From positions 229,076-293,075 of the forward strand of contig JAWPHD010001813.1 in NCBI GenBank assembly GCA_037043455.1: 64,000 bases of DNA, read 5' to 3'. Positions 1-13,014 of the stretch are shown here, piece by piece. Position numbers and translations under genes: made by a program. The notes under the pieces are model-generated. The model was given only the letters and a program-made list of their open reading frames with translations, was not told the DNA's origin and searched no databases. This stretch comes from Cyrtodaria siliqua (taxonomy: Eukaryota; Mollusca; Bivalvia; Adapedonta; Hiatellidae). Position 1 is the stretch's first letter; the number at the start of each line of letters is the position of its first letter.

Positions 1-379
1 GCTTTACCTATCTAAATTTAGATCGCTGGCTTAAATAAAAACCTGCAACCAAATGCATGTAAACGCCACTTATAGTTTATGGTGTTATCTGGTCCAGACA
101 CAATAATGACTGCAATGGCTGAGAAAAAAAACTAACAATACAGTGCAGACATTTTGTCCTGTCTTTATGGCTGATCAACAACTGTACCGTTGCTATGGAA
201 TGCTATATGGGTTTTTTTATTGGAAAAAACATGCATGCAGTATGGTCGAGGGGGCGGGGACTTGTTGGTATTAATCCATCTACTCAGAAAATATGGGCAT
301 TGAGTCTTTATGTATGCAGTCGATGCATCAATGATATAGCCAATATAAAAGACGTTAGTACAAAATCGCTACAGGCTAC

Positions 380-1620
380 ACAAATGAGAACAAATGGTCC
401 TATAGAAATCACAGCACCCAAAAGAAATGGCAAAGTAGGTCCGCACTGGACCACAAACAAAGAGCAAATTAACTATACAACAAAAGGACGATACACAACA
501 CAAAGAGTGGTGAAGACAGGGTGACCGACTTTGACAATGGTTAGCTTACATCGGTTGTAACGCCCTGTGGACTTTATTGTTAGAGAATTCCTTTTGATGG
601 GATGTAGTTCTGTTTACACTGTCTTGTATATTTGGGCGCTGAAGACAGGATAATAGCGAGGATTGTGCTCATATAAAATCGATTCAAGCTAACCAGTAGA
701 CCTTATTGCCTACTGACCGTTCCAAGTCAGTAACCCTGTCTTCACCACCCTTTCTGATGTTTTTTGTCTCTTTCTTTGCAGTACAGTGCGGACCTATGAT
801 GCCATTGCGTTCGGACGCTGTGGTTTCTATAGGACCCTATATCTCTTCTTTTTTTAAGTGTATACAAGCACGCCATTATCCTGTCTTCAGCGCTCAAATT
901 GACAGACAATACAGTGTAAAGAAAAGTGCATCCATCAAAAGGAAATCTCTAACAATAAAGTTCACAAACAGAGAAATTAAGAAATAATACACGTATATGT
1001 AAAACTGTAGACAACATAATTAGAAACACCCCAGGATGTTTGCAAAAGTGTGCTGACCAAACACAGCAGTTGCAGTCGACGAGAAATCCAATATAGGGTA
1101 CGACCACAAAACCCGAAGAACGAAAGTGCATGCACCAGCCTCCCCTTTCAGAGTTTCAGACGGGGAAATCATGGATTCCCATGAGATTGTCCTGTCACCG
1201 CACAAGAGAAAGGTGAAGCGTTGTGACTGACTGTAGAGGGGTCAATCACCAAGCATGAAGTGCGTTGTAATACTAAAGGTCCTATCCTTTTCTGACGAAT
1301 TTTCTGATTAATTTTGTAAAGTGGTCAGGAAATCCGTCACACCTCTTTAATTTCCGAAGTTTATATATCATAGCTCCAAAGAATAAAGGTTGTGATATTT
1401 CTAGTTGCAGAAACCTTTTTAAGTTGGTATTCTACTTCTCCAGTAGGTTTCGTTGAGGCTATACAATGAGAAAGATCTACCTAGTTTATTATAACGAAAT
1501 CCTTGCTTAAGAATTTTACTTGTAATAAAAAATACTGAAAAGGTGATCTCTTTGAAGCAACAAACACAAACGAGAGAGAAAATAGCAGACTCGGTTGTAT
1601 TCAGTCTGTTCATAAGAAGA
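380..1620 (-). pseudogene. PLE-B reverse transcriptase C-terminus and 3' tail, decayed
   Basis: Minus-strand translation across about 1270-1610 gives segments aligning to the C-terminal half of the PLE-A protein: KILKQGFRYNKLGRSF corresponds to KLLNQGYRYHKLRKTF, and MIYKLRK followed by a KLIRKFVRKG segment corresponds to VIYKLRK and KTFIKRGYD. Stops and frame changes break it. The 3' tail continues to about 380 and is interrupted by a plus-strand tail at 560-853. The divergence from PLE-A marks a separate subfamily. No catalytic motif is preserved here. The sister copy in block A'' (about 15860-16820) lacks the interruption. Confidence 0.6.
560..853 (+). mobile_element. PLE-B solo 3' tail nested in a minus-strand PLE-B
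   Basis: Holds the tail wording TGTTAGAGA..CCTTTTGATG, GCGCTGAAGACAGGATAAT, CTACTGACCGTTCCAAGT and CAGTGCGGACC, also present at 50515-50760 on the plus strand and in inverse orientation on both sides of this segment. The sister block at about 16065-16075 reads straight across (TCGGTTTTAAGTGTA), so this segment behaves as an insertion absent from the sister copy. No coding capacity. Confidence 0.55.
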
Positions 1621-2089
1621 AATTATAAGATGAAACACCTCTCACGCCTCCTAGCACCTGTTTAAGCGATATTCTACTTTAATGCAACACAGAATGGAAT
1701 AACTTGATTTCGATGATTGGAATCCTTAACATCGGTACACACCAGTTCAAGTCACACCATAAAGACGAAATGTAGCTCGTATGAAATCCCATATACAGGA
1801 TAGAGAGAAAATTCGGGAGAAGCTTAATACCTGGGTAACCCACTGAATCCTGATGAATACACAGACAGCATTATAAGCATCGTCGCTGGCAGTGTTAGTC
1901 AAGAAACAGTAAACGTTGATAATGCAGTCGCTATTAGTAAGAAACAGATACATATATATGTAGCGAGTTGGCCTAAAGGGCTCAACGTACCTATAACCAA
2001 CAAGGTCGTGAGCAAACAAAGCTGTCAAGTCTGGATCTGGTGCAATTTTTGACATCCAATTAATATAGTCTAGAGTCATGGGCTTAATG

Positions 2090-2917
2090 ACGAACTGTAC
2101 GAACTGTGCACCACTTGTCGCAGATTTGTTTTTATTTTGCTATGAAAGAGTTTTCATGTTGAGTCTTTCACCAGATACCCAGGCAGATGTTATTAAAGAT
2201 TTTAATTACACCTCTTGGTATCTGGATGACATACTGAACATTGACAACCCTTTCTTTCTAACTATGGTTGATACTATTTATCCTAAAGAACTTCAGCTTA
2301 ATAAAGCAAATATTTCGGATAATAACGCGTCTTTTCTTGATTTAGATCTCTCGATTGAAAATGGTGAATTAATTAGCAAAATCTATGACAAGAGAGATAA
2401 TTTTAATTTTGACATTGTTAATTACCCCCACTTGGATGGGGATGTTCCCCGAGCAACCTATTATGGCGTGTATGTGTCTCAACTTATTCGTTTTTCAAGA
2501 GCTTGTACTCGAGTTGAGGACTTTAATATTCGTAATCTTTGTATAACTAAAAAGCTACTCAATCAGGGTTACCGTTACCATAAACTTCGTAAAACCTTCG
2601 CAAAGTTTTATTATCGTAACCCTGATCTTCTTTCCAAATATAAATGTAATTTAAGGACTCTTCTGCGACAAGGACTATCACAATCTGACTTCTATGGTGA
2701 TGTGATTTATAAACTTCGTAAGATTCTTGGTCATGATCACTTTCATACTATTTTTGTTGAACTTGTTAAAACGTTTATCAAAAGAGGTTATGACCCTATC
2801 ATTTTGCAACGTACTGCATGCTTGGTGGTGGACCCTTTTACAGTTCGCCACTATGCTTTCCTCTTCAATTGTACGATGACCGGACAGGCTGTGGACCCTA
2901 TGATGACACATACCTAA
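2090..2917 (+). pseudogene. Penelope-like reverse transcriptase, C-terminal half
   Basis: An open frame of about 275 residues within the insertion; the in-frame ATG at 2078 lies in flanking DNA, so the start is not native. In order it shows NCAPLVADLFLF (the RT region following the usual primer-grip side), WYLDDILNID (RT motif C, with the two catalytic aspartates), FLDLDLSIENGELISKIYDK (compare the FLD..I..G.L...Y.KPT block of Penelope-type RTs), YGVYVSQLIRF, KLLNQGYRYHKLRKTF, and an end at about CLVVDPFTVRHYAFLFN. The fingers and the YW.P.LHK segment seen in the 37.9 kb copy are missing. No GIY-YIG endonuclease follows. Assignment to PLEs rests on motif resemblance, not a search. Confidence 0.75.
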
Positions 2918-3421
2918 AGCCCATTGGGACGGTGGCGTTTGATGTTTGTCTATGATCTTTCTTGTTGTGCCCTTAATGGTTTATTCTCTTATTGCTCTGG
3001 CTTATGCCAAGTCATTGAGTACCTTCATTGGGGCTTTCTAGGCTATTGTTATTTTTGTATTATATTTACACGAGCATATTTGTGTTTTACTTATATTGGC
3101 TATTGATGCTGCCTTGTTGGTTAGAGATTAGATCATGGCAGGGATTTTTTTATTTACACTGTCCTGTTTTAATGGGATGACAGTAGGGTAAGTGTGAGGT
3201 TTGGTGCACCACAGAACAGGTTAAAGTCCCCAGTGGCCTACTTTGCCATTGACCGTTCCAAGGCGGTAGCCCTATTGTCAACACTTTTGTGTTTGTGATG
3301 TCGTTTACCTTTATCATTACTTTTGCCTTCTTGTTTGTCTGTTGGCATGTTTGTTTCTATGTTTTGTGGTTGACTGTCCTCCTTGAATGCTACTTTCCTT
3401 GTCCAATCTTTTTATATTTCT
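2090..3421 (+). mobile_element. PLE-A retroelement, 5'-truncated insertion
   Basis: A 1332-bp insertion between blocks B and C. The left flank ends GGGCTTAATG (2080-2089) and the right flank starts TTAATGG (3422-3428). The sister block at 17278-17300 reads GGGCTTAATGGCCTCGCGC without the insert. This defines an empty target and a 6-7 bp target-site duplication. The insert contains the C-terminal half of a reverse transcriptase (stop at 2917) and a roughly 500-bp 3' tail with landmarks GACCGTTCCAAGGCGGTA, TTTGTGATGTC and the terminal TTTTTATATTTCT. Orientation is plus. It appears to be the youngest PLE-A copy in the window because its frame is still open. Confidence 0.85.
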
Positions 3422-6066
3422 TTAATGGTCTCGCGCAACATAGATATGTTTTCAACCATGAACTTGCGCCTATACTAACATCAATGTTTGAAGACAGTGG
3501 TGAAATGAGAATAACAAAAACAAAATCCATTCTGACAAAAAAACATTCTGAACATTAGCATAAGGCAGTATTATTGATGGTTAAGACGCCTTCTGGATTA
3601 TTAATTGGCCGTCAAATGGTACAGCTCAAGATCAAGACATTATTGACCAAATGTTGGAGTTATTGTAGATGGACAGAAAAGGTCCGATTCGCTATCAAAT
3701 GTTTAAATTACGCTGTTTCATTTTCTTTTTTTTTCTTCTTTCTATCGGTTTGAGTTAGCCATTATCAAACTTTAACTGTGCTGTCCTACGACATTTTTAT
3801 CTTGTGCTGTTTGAAAAATCAGTTTGTTGTTGAATTGACACGCTACTTGTTTTTTTATTGATCAAGTGATAGTAAATAGAAATATGCTAATTTCTATTTT
3901 GTTCTATTACATTAACAAACCCGAGCAAAGCGTGAATGGTACTATAACGCTAATAATAAACTAGTAACGTTAAAAATTGAAGATGGCATAATAAATGATT
4001 GAATATGTTATTCACAAAATTGTACCATCATCAACCAGCCATATGTTTGAATGCATCATGGATATTGATCATCAATTTATTATAGTTATAGGTCAAACAT
4101 GTTTCTCTGTAGGAAAACGTACATTTTGCTTTTTTAGGCCGGTCACATATCTATTTATTGTTAATATTAGTTTACAAACAATATTACTTACAATAATGGA
4201 AATAGCAAGTCAACTGGCAAGTAGTCAGTAGGACACTGTAAGTGGCATAATGGCATAGTGCATACAATGTTAAGTCGTTTCTGGGACTGCATAGCAGAGG
4301 CAGTGCAGTAAAATCAGTTCAAGAATTATTCAACGAAGGTGAATGTGTAAGTCTCTAGCCTCATGTGGTTCTGTAGTGACGACCTCAATTAAACAACCTA
4401 GGTCATTTAAAGTGTGACATTTAAAGGTGCCGTTTGTCATATCCATCAAGGTGTCAAACGAAGTCCATTTTGCGTAGTCTAAGAATACCTCTAGACCAAC
4501 TTATTGCGACTCATTTTTAGATCTAACCGCTTTTTCTAGAATTCCCAATAAGGCTGACACTTTGTCCATATCATTACTTATATTACTGTAAATTTTGATT
4601 ATCCGTTTCAGATGACTTAAAGTATGTTTTCTTCCTCAGCTAAATGAAAAATATATTATGTACGTTCAAATGTGTTCCAAAAACAAAATGATAAAGAAAA
4701 TATTAGGATTGAGTTCAGCTATATTGTCGGTACACAATGTTAGTTTGAAGCGTTTACAATATAGATTATGGACACGGGATTACTAAGTCGTGGCGCCGAT
4801 CACGAGATACTAAGTCATGTCTACGGAAATTAAGTTATGGTCACGAGCTTTTTATTTTTCGAGATGTTCAATCCATCTTCCGTATGTATCATCTTGACTA
4901 CTATTAATACACTTAAACTACGCATTTTACCAAATAATTATTCACTACAATTCTGAAAATGATATTTGAATGATCAATACATATTCAATTTGTTGGAAAA
5001 TAATAAGATCGTGTCAATGTAATAAGATGTAAATTGTGCAATGATAACTTAAAATTATGGTATTTTATAAGTATGCATTAGCCTCTCAGTTAAGGATTGA
5101 ATTCGATATTTCGACCTTTCTACTGGATATGAAAAACATTAGGATAGTTTCAAGTGCGTGACGCCCGAAGGACTTCTAGCTAAATTTAAACTAGCTGATG
5201 TTATTCATATCAAAATATCGAAGAAAATGGAAGAAGTCCTTATATTTACATTATGTGTATACTATTTGTTTTTGAGACTTTAATCAGGCCTGCAGCCAGC
5301 CCTGAAATTTAACAAAGGAAAATCCCTTCCTAGCGGAGTCTGAGGACATATACACCAAAAATTGTTGATTTCTGCTTGTGATTTCCTGTATTTTAATGAA
5401 TTCTCGGCAAGATTTTCAGTTAGACAAAAATATTCAAGTCTATTTTAGTGTTTCATTGGATATTCGATTAGAATGTCTACTTCAGTGTTTGCCACCTTCC
5501 TAAACTTCTACAGAGGCAACGGGCTTGCTAATTATGTAATGTATTTAAAGCTGTTTTACATACTGTTGGAACAGCGACGTTGCCAACATTGCACGCTTTT
5601 TATAACAACTTACGGCAACTAGCACGAGAACGTCAAGACGACGTTATGACATTCAAACAAAACAAGTTCATCATACGATTTAACTCCGCCCCAAATGTCT
5701 TCACTGAGAATTGAGGCGTAACAAGACGCAATTTTATTTTGCAGGCATGCGCCGTAGTAATTTAAATATGCAAATGTAATTGATTGCATTCGTACTTGAA
5801 TTTAATACTGATGCGCTAATCAGTTCATTCTAATCAGTTACTTTTATTTGCAAAGTATGCTATTTGTATTTTGTATAGCTTTATCTTGCTTTAAATATAC
5901 CGTGCTACCTTGTGTATCTGCCGATTTGTTTAACATATAAGAAGTTCGTTTGCTATCTTTACAGGTGGAATAAAATGCAGGGGGATACAAGCTGGAATTA
6001 AACAGAAAAGATACGTCAACACATCAATTATCCAATCCTCTCCAACAGGCTAACTCCTAAATATCA

Positions 6067-6068
6067 GG

Positions 6069-6099
<31 letters not shown>

Positions 6100-6104
6100 G
6101 GGGG
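6067..6104. repeat. (GT)n followed by a 22-base G run
   Basis: A short GT tract runs into uninterrupted G from 6083 to 6104. The equivalent place in copy 2 (about 12512-12530) has only GGGAGAGGGG, so the run expanded after duplication or is an assembly artefact. Confidence 0.9.
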
Positions 6105-6596
6105 TGGTCACAGAAATTGCGGCGTGTATGTAATTAAAGACATGTCCTACATACATCTTGTTCGTGCATACTTGTCTAACATAGACCATGTTCATCAATA
6201 ACATTTTTTTAAACGTTGTAAATGTGTTGTTCACCAGTGTTTATACCAGTGTCCATTTATAAGACCTAAATAACTGTTTAGATAGTTAAGACGTATGTTG
6301 ATACACTGAACTCATTATTTGTTAAATACCATGTGGAAATTTATTGCGTTTAGAGGCCATATATTTTCTACTTAGCTCATTACTATCTGTTTAAAACGTA
6401 GGAATTGGCTTAAACCATTTACTGTTACTTACTTGATGATTGCATACTATGTTTACACATTTAGAAGCCATTAAATGAAAAAGGGGTTTAAAAATGTTAA
6501 CACATAAAGACAAACTCTACTCATTCTAGCTCCAAAAGTACATACATTTTCAAATATGTTAGGGCTATATTGGATTTTTTTTCAAAAACTAGTAGC

Positions 6597-7050
6597 TCGA
6601 TCATAGTTATGACCCTTTAAATATTTTAATACACAAACGTTGTCCGGATTAGTCTCTTCTGAACTCCTGGCGGGATTTCAACGAAACTCTTTCAGGGATG
6701 ATCGGTACCAGGCCTTATGGTGCATAGCATCGCAGTGTTACGGTTGAATGATCTTTGGTGGAGTTATGGGCCTTTAAACGTTTAAGTACATAACATTTTC
6801 CGGACTAGCTCTCCTGAGCCCCTGGTCGGATTTCAACGAAACGTAGCAAGAATGATCAGTACCAAACTTAGATGCGCATGTCATCGCGATTGCGTATATT
6901 ATTGTCGTATTCCGATTGAATGATTTTTGGCAGAGGTAAGTCCCTTTAAAGGATTTAATACACTAATATTGTCCGGACTAGTTCTCTTGTTATCCTGGCC
7001 AGATGTCAACGAAACTTGGTAGAAATGATCATTAACAATATAGATATAAA
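6597..7050. repeat. Degenerate tandem repeat, unit about 180 bp
   Basis: Three diverged units share TTGTCCGGA.TAGT.TC, GGATTTCAACGAAAC, ATGATC..TACCA and TTGAATGAT.TTTGG, ending CCTTTAAA. A further piece of the same unit (GTTCCAGTTGAATGATTTT) appears at about 7530-7590, beyond the minus-strand PLE-A fragment, which therefore seems to have inserted into this array. The sister array is at about 13015-13470. Confidence 0.7.
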
Positions 7051-7081
7051 AAATGAGCAGTAAAAACAGCATTCAAGGAAT

Positions 7082-7523
7082 AAATTCAAACTAAATTAAA
7101 CCGCATTGGAACGGTCAGAGGCAAAGGGGTCGCTGGGCGTTTAAACCAAGTTCTACGGTGCACCAAACCACACACTTACCCTACTGTCAACCCAATAAAA
7201 CGGGACAGTGTAAATAAAGAAATCTCCGCCATGAACTATTCTCTAACCAGCAAGGCAGCATTAATAGGCATTATAAGTAAAACACAAAGATTCTCGTCTA
7301 TATATAAATACAAAAAAGCAATAGCCTAGAAAGCCACAAAGAAGATACTCATTGACTTGGCAGAAGCGAGAGCAACAAGAGAATAAACCAATGAGAGCAC
7401 GACAAGACAAGACTGCAGACAAACATCAAACATCACCGTCCTTTTGGGATTTAGGTAGACGTCATCATAGGTTCCACAGCCTGTCCGGTTAACGCACAAT
7501 TAAGGAGGAAAGCATAGTTGCGC
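7082..7523 (-). mobile_element. PLE-A 3' end fragment, copy in block D
   Basis: Read on the minus strand, it holds the last roughly 25 codons of the RT (CTATGCTTTCCTCC..AATTGTGCG, GGACAGGCTGTGGA), the stop and then the 3' tail down to the CCGTTCCAATGCGG landmark. The outermost roughly 130 bp of the tail is missing. It is present at the same place in copy 2 (13525-13942), so the insertion predates the duplication. Confidence 0.75.
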
Positions 7524-8113
7524 ATACCATCGTCGTGTTCCAGTTGAATGATTTTCGTCGGATCTATGACCCTTTCACCAGTGGGGGAGACGTATGTTTT
7601 AAAAAAAAAACACCTCTATTTCTAATTTGGTATGGTTATTTAATGACTCGAGGCACAAGATAATTATATAAAACGAGTTTTGACAGTCTGCATAAATTGG
7701 CCACTCTGCAGGAAGTTGCCGCCTTGTGATGCTCCCTCCATACCCCTGAGATTCCATGTTAATGTGTAGTGTATTTTTAAGTGAAGAATATGTAGATGCG
7801 CAATAAGTTTTCAAGTTTGGCTCCATCTGCATAGCCTCCTAAGGGGTAATGGGTTATAAAATCACAAACAATACTCTCTTGTCCAAATGTGAATGTATTT
7901 ATAAAACGCGTTTTGTTACTCTGGCGTTAAGGGGCCCATCTTCACGGATACTTGGGGGGACTTGCAGTAATTTATATGTTTGACTGCTAGTTTGCTCAAT
8001 GCAGAACAACGTCTTATGTTATTAATATTAAAGGTGAAATACTTTTAGAACAGAAAAGTTAGTTCTAACTTTATATCGAATCCAAAAAAAATCTAATCTG
8101 TTATGAGGAAAAA

Positions 8114-8143
8114 TCTCTCACTCTCTCTCTCTCTCTCTCTCTT
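8114..8143. repeat. (CT)n microsatellite at the junction of copies 1 and 2
   Basis: An uninterrupted CT run joins the end of block D directly to block B of the next copy (TAGTTGCAGAAAAC). Its counterpart at the end of copy 2 is at 14515-14562. Confidence 0.9.
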
Positions 8144-9059
8144 TAGTTGCAGAAAACGTTTTAGGTTTGTGTTCTACTTCTACAGCCGGTTTCGTTGAGG
8201 CGATATAATGAGAAAGATCTACCTAGTTTATTATAACGAAATCCTTGCTAAAGAATTTTACTTGTAATAAAAGATACTGAAAAGGTGATCCCTTTGAACC
8301 AAAAACACAAACGAGAGAGAAAAATAGCAGACTCGGTTGTATTGAGTCTTTCACGCCTCCTAGCACCTGCTTAAGCGATATTCTACTTTAAAGCAACACA
8401 GAATGGAATAACTTGATTTCGATGATTGAAATCCTTAACATCGGTACACACCAGTTCAAGACACACCATAAAGAAGAAATGCAGCTCGTATGAAATCCCA
8501 TGTACAGGATAGAGAGAAAATTCGGGAGAAGCTTAATACCTGGGTAACCCACTGAATCCTGATGAATACACAGACAGCATTATAAGCATCGTCGCTGGCA
8601 GTGTTAGTCCAGAAACAGTAAACGTTGATAATGCAGTCGCTATTAGTAAGAAACAGATAAATACATATGTAGCGAGTTGGCCTGAAGGACTCAACGTGCC
8701 TTTAACCAACAAGGTTGTGAGCAAACAAAGCTGTCAAGTCTGGATCTGGTGCAATGTTTGACATCCAATTAATATAGTCTAGAGTCATGGGCTCGCGCAA
8801 CATAGATCTGTTTTCAACCATGAACTTGCGCCTATACTAACATCAATGTTTGAACACGGTGGTGAAATGGGAATAACAAAAACAAAATCCATTCTGACAA
8901 AAAAACACTTCAGGATTAGCAGTCAGCAGTCATCATGAACATTAGCAAAGCATAAGGCAGTATTATAAATGGTTAAAACGCCCTGTGTATAATTAATTGG
9001 CCGTCAAATGGTACAGCTCAAGACATTATTGACCAAATGTTGGAGTTATATTGTAGATA

Positions 9060-9495
9060 GACAGAAAAGGTCCGATTCGCTACAAAATGTTTAATTTACG
9101 CTGTTTCATTTTCTTGTTTTTTTCTGTTTTTTTGAATGGGGTTGCAAAATTGTTTCGCTATGACCAATAATGCGCTATACCCGAGATCGCTATATCCGTA
9201 TCTTTTTATCTGAAGCAAAGGTATGGTGCAAACACCACTTAACACATTCCTTTAGATAAAGTTCTGAAAACTTGCACTTCTCCGGGGTTACGTTTGATAC
9301 CGGAAAATACTTACCTATGCCGAAGTTATTGTACATAGACAAAAAAGGTCCGATTCGCTATAAAAGTTTAATTTATGTTTCATTTTCTTCTCTTTTTTTA
9401 ATGGGGTTAGCAAAATTGTTTCGCTATGACCAAGAATTCGCTATATCCGAGATCGCTATATCCGTATCTTTTTATCTGAAGCAAAGAAGTAGCTT
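9060..9495. repeat. Direct repeat pair, unit about 160 bp
   Basis: 9060-9222 and 9338-9492 share GGTCCGATTCGCTA, GTTTCATTTTCTT, AAAATTGTTTCGCTATGACC, and GAGATCGCTATATCCGTATC ending TTTTATCTGAAGCAAAG. Copy 1 keeps only the first roughly 60 bp (3668-3727). The repeated CGCTATA(T)CCGA wording is typical of a dispersed repeat, not a gene. Confidence 0.75.
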
Positions 9496-12400
9496 GCCGT
9501 TGAAATAAAACCTCCGCTATAACAGTGTATTCGAAATAACCGAGTTCGCTATAAGTGAGTTTTGTGTGTAAATAGGTATGAACGAGAATACAGTGTTAAT
9601 GCATACTCTATGAAACTTAACGATATCGAAATACGGTCAAATAATGCCGATTAAACACTCAGAGCAGCTCCACAAATGATTTTCACTTTGAGGTTTTGCA
9701 TTAAGCTGTATTTCTCCGTAATTGTGTTCACTTAATTGACAAAACTTGAATCACAAAGACCATTGACTTTATTAATTTAGACATTTTTAAATGGTTCATG
9801 CACTTGCACTAGATCAACGAGACTGATTATGGCGGTATCATTTTGCTAAAGTTATGGCACAAGGCTTCTAGTGGGTCCAAAATAACAAATAAATCATGAA
9901 TATTTTTATTTTTTTGATTTGTCTTCCTTTTACTTTTCTTCTTCCTATCGGTTTTAGTTAGCCATAATCAAACTTTAACTGTGCTGTCCTACGACATATT
10001 AATCCTGTGCGGTTTGAAAAATCAGTTTGTTGTTGAATTGACACATTACTTGTTTTTTTACTGATCAAGTGATAGTAAATAGAAATATGCTAATTTCTAT
10101 TTTGTTCTATTATATTAGCAAACCCGAGCAAAGCGTGAATGGTACTATAATGCGAATAACAAACTAGTAACGTTAAAAATTGAAGATGGTTTTATAAATG
10201 ATTGATTATGTTATTCTTAAAATTGTACCATCATCAACCAGCCATATATTTGAATGAATCATGGACATTGATCATCAATTTATTATTGTTATAGGTCAAA
10301 CATGTTTCTCTTTAGGAAAACCTACATTTTGTTTTTTTAGGCCGGTTACATATCTATTTATTGTTAATATTAGTTTACAAACAATATTACTTACAATAAT
10401 GGAAATAGCAAGTCAACTGGCAAGTAGTCAGTAGGACACTGTAAGTGGCATAATGGCATAGTACATACAAGGTTAAGTCGTTTCTTGGACTGCATAGCAG
10501 AGGCAGTGCAGTAAAATCAATTCAAGAATTATTCTACGAAGGTGAATGTGAAAGTCTCTAGCCTCAGGTGGTTCTGTACTGACGATCTCAATTAAATAAC
10601 CTAGGCCAATGAAAGTGTGACATTTTAAACTAATGCTTGCCCGTGAGAAAAACTGTCCGATAGAGGTCACAGATTCATTCATGTATACACAGTCCAAAAG
10701 GTTCCGTTTGCCATATCCATCAAGGTGTCAAATGAAGGCCATTTTGTGTAGTCTAAGAATACTTTACAAACTTATTGCGACTCATTTTTAGATCTAACCG
10801 CTTTTCTACAATTCCCAATTAGGCTGACACTTTGTCCATATCATTACTTATATCACTGTAAATTTTGATTATCCGTTTCAGATGCCTTAAAGTATGTTTT
10901 TTTCCTCAGCTAAATGAAAAATATATTATAAACGTTCAAATGTGTTCCAAAAACTAAATGATAAAGAAAATATTATGATTGAGTTCAGCTATATTGTCGG
11001 TACACAATGTTAGTTTGAAGCGTTTATAATATTGATTAAATATCTCGTGGCCACGAGATAACTACGTTATGGGCACGGGATTACTAAGTCGTGGCGCCGA
11101 TCACGAGATACATGTACTAGGTCATGTCTACGGAAACTACGTTATGGTCACGAGCTTTTTATTTTACGAGATGTTCCCTCCATCTTCCGTATTTATCTTC
11201 TTGACTATTATTAATACACTTTAACTACGCATTTTACCAAATAATTATTCACTACAATTCTGAAAATGATATTTAACTGATCACTTCATATACAATTTGT
11301 TGGAAAATAAAAAGATCGTGTCAATGCAATAAGATGCAAATTGTGCAATGATAACATAGTATAATACTTAAAATTATGGTATTTACTAAGTATGCATTAG
11401 CCTCTCAGTTAAGGATTAAATTCGATATTTCGACTTTTCTACTGGATATGAAAAACATTAGGATAGTTTGAAGTGCGTGACGCCCGAATCGAAATATCGA
11501 AGACAATAAAAGAAGTCCTTATATTTACATTATGTGTATAATATTTGTTTTTGAGACTTTAATCAGGCCTGTAGCCAGCCCTGACATTTAACAAAGGCAA
11601 ATCCCTTGCTAGCGGGGTCTGAGGACATATACACCAAAAAATTGTTGATTTCTGCTTGTGATTTCCTGTATTTTAATGAATTCTCGGGCAAGATTTTCAG
11701 TTAGACAAGAATATTCAAGTCTATTAGAAGTATTTTTATAACAACTTACGGCAACTAGCACGAGAACGTCAAGACGACGTTATGACAATCAAACAAAACA
11801 AGTTCATCATACGATTTAACTCCGAACCAAATGTCTTCATTGCGAATTAAGGCGCAACAAAACGCAATGTTGTTTTTTTGCAGGCATGCGCCGTAGTAAT
11901 TTAAATATTCAAATGTAATTGATTGCATTCATACTTGAATTAATTACTGATGATAATCAGTTCACTATAATCATTTAATTTTATTTGCAAAGTATGCTAT
12001 TTGTATTTTGTATAGCTGTATCTGGTTTAAATGTACGGTGTAAGTGCTGCTACCTTGTGTATCTGCCGATATGTTTAACATATATCACTTCCGTTTGCTT
12101 TTTTTGCAGGGGGAATAAAATGCAGGGGGAATATGATACAAGCTGGAATTACACAGAAAAGATACTATGCTCAGATGTACTGTCGCAACAAATGTGGTAC
12201 ACTAGCTGATTTTGGATTTGCAAACTGGGCTTACCAGTAGCAACAGGCGCTTAACTATATATGAAGATTCTGCCAAGTAATGACACGCATGTGCTTGTTA
12301 TATGTGTGAGCTCAACAATGATTCCCACAGATTTTGAAGTCGCTGTTATATGATTATCACGTAAGTAGTTAAAAATAATTTAAATTTAAACTATTTTAAG

Positions 12401-13014
12401 TCTAATGTAAACCATGTATTTGTTCAGACCTCCAGCCGCGCATTTAGTCATTCATTTTACAACTATAACACATCAATTATCCTATCTTCTCCAACAGGCT
12501 AACTCCTAAATATCAGGGAGAGGGGTGGTCACAGAAATTGCTGCGTGTATGTTATTAAGGACATGTCCTACATACATCTTTTTCGTGCATACCTGTCTAA
12601 CAAGGACCATGTTCATAAATAACATACTTTTTCAACATTGTAAATGTGTTGTTCACTAGTGTTTATACCAGTGTCCATTTATAAGACCTAAATAACTGTT
12701 TAGATAGTTAAGACGTATGTTGATACACTGAACTCATTATTTGTTAAATACCATGTGGACATTTATTGCGTTTAGAGGCCATATGTTTTCTACTTAGCGC
12801 ATTACTATCTGTTTAAAACGTAGGAATTGGCTTAAACCATTTACTGTTACTTACTTGATGATTGCATACTATGTTTACACATTTAGAAGCCATTAAATGA
12901 AAAAGGGGTTTGAACATGTTAACAAATAAAGACAAAATCTTTGCATTCTAGCTCCAAAAGTACATACATTTTCAAATATGTTAGGGTTATATTGCCTTTT
13001 TTCAAGAACTAGTA

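Larger units (their letters stand above)
1..8117. repeat. Segmental duplication, copy 1 (blocks A-B-C-D)
   Basis: Block A (1 to about 1400) matches 15499 to about 16590. Block B (about 1400-2089) matches 8143-8785 and 16590-17287. Block C (3428-3660) matches 8790-9080 and 17288-17540. Block D (about 3660-8117) matches about 9060-14515. The similarity is read by eye over long collinear stretches with scattered substitutions. B and C are split here by the PLE-A insertion at 2090-3421. Within D, 3660-6050 holds nothing I recognise as coding. The copy ends in a CT microsatellite at which copy 2 begins. Confidence 0.85.

Noticed and set aside
195..524. 109-codon plus-strand open stretch
   Set aside because: Antisense to the PLE-B tail; chance frame.
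1747..2079. Minus-strand open stretch containing DYINWMSKIAPDPDLTALFA
   Set aside because: Looks protein-like at its start, but sister copies at 8.5 and 17.0 kb break the frame and the donor is weak; no flanking exon found. Could still be a duplicated host exon.
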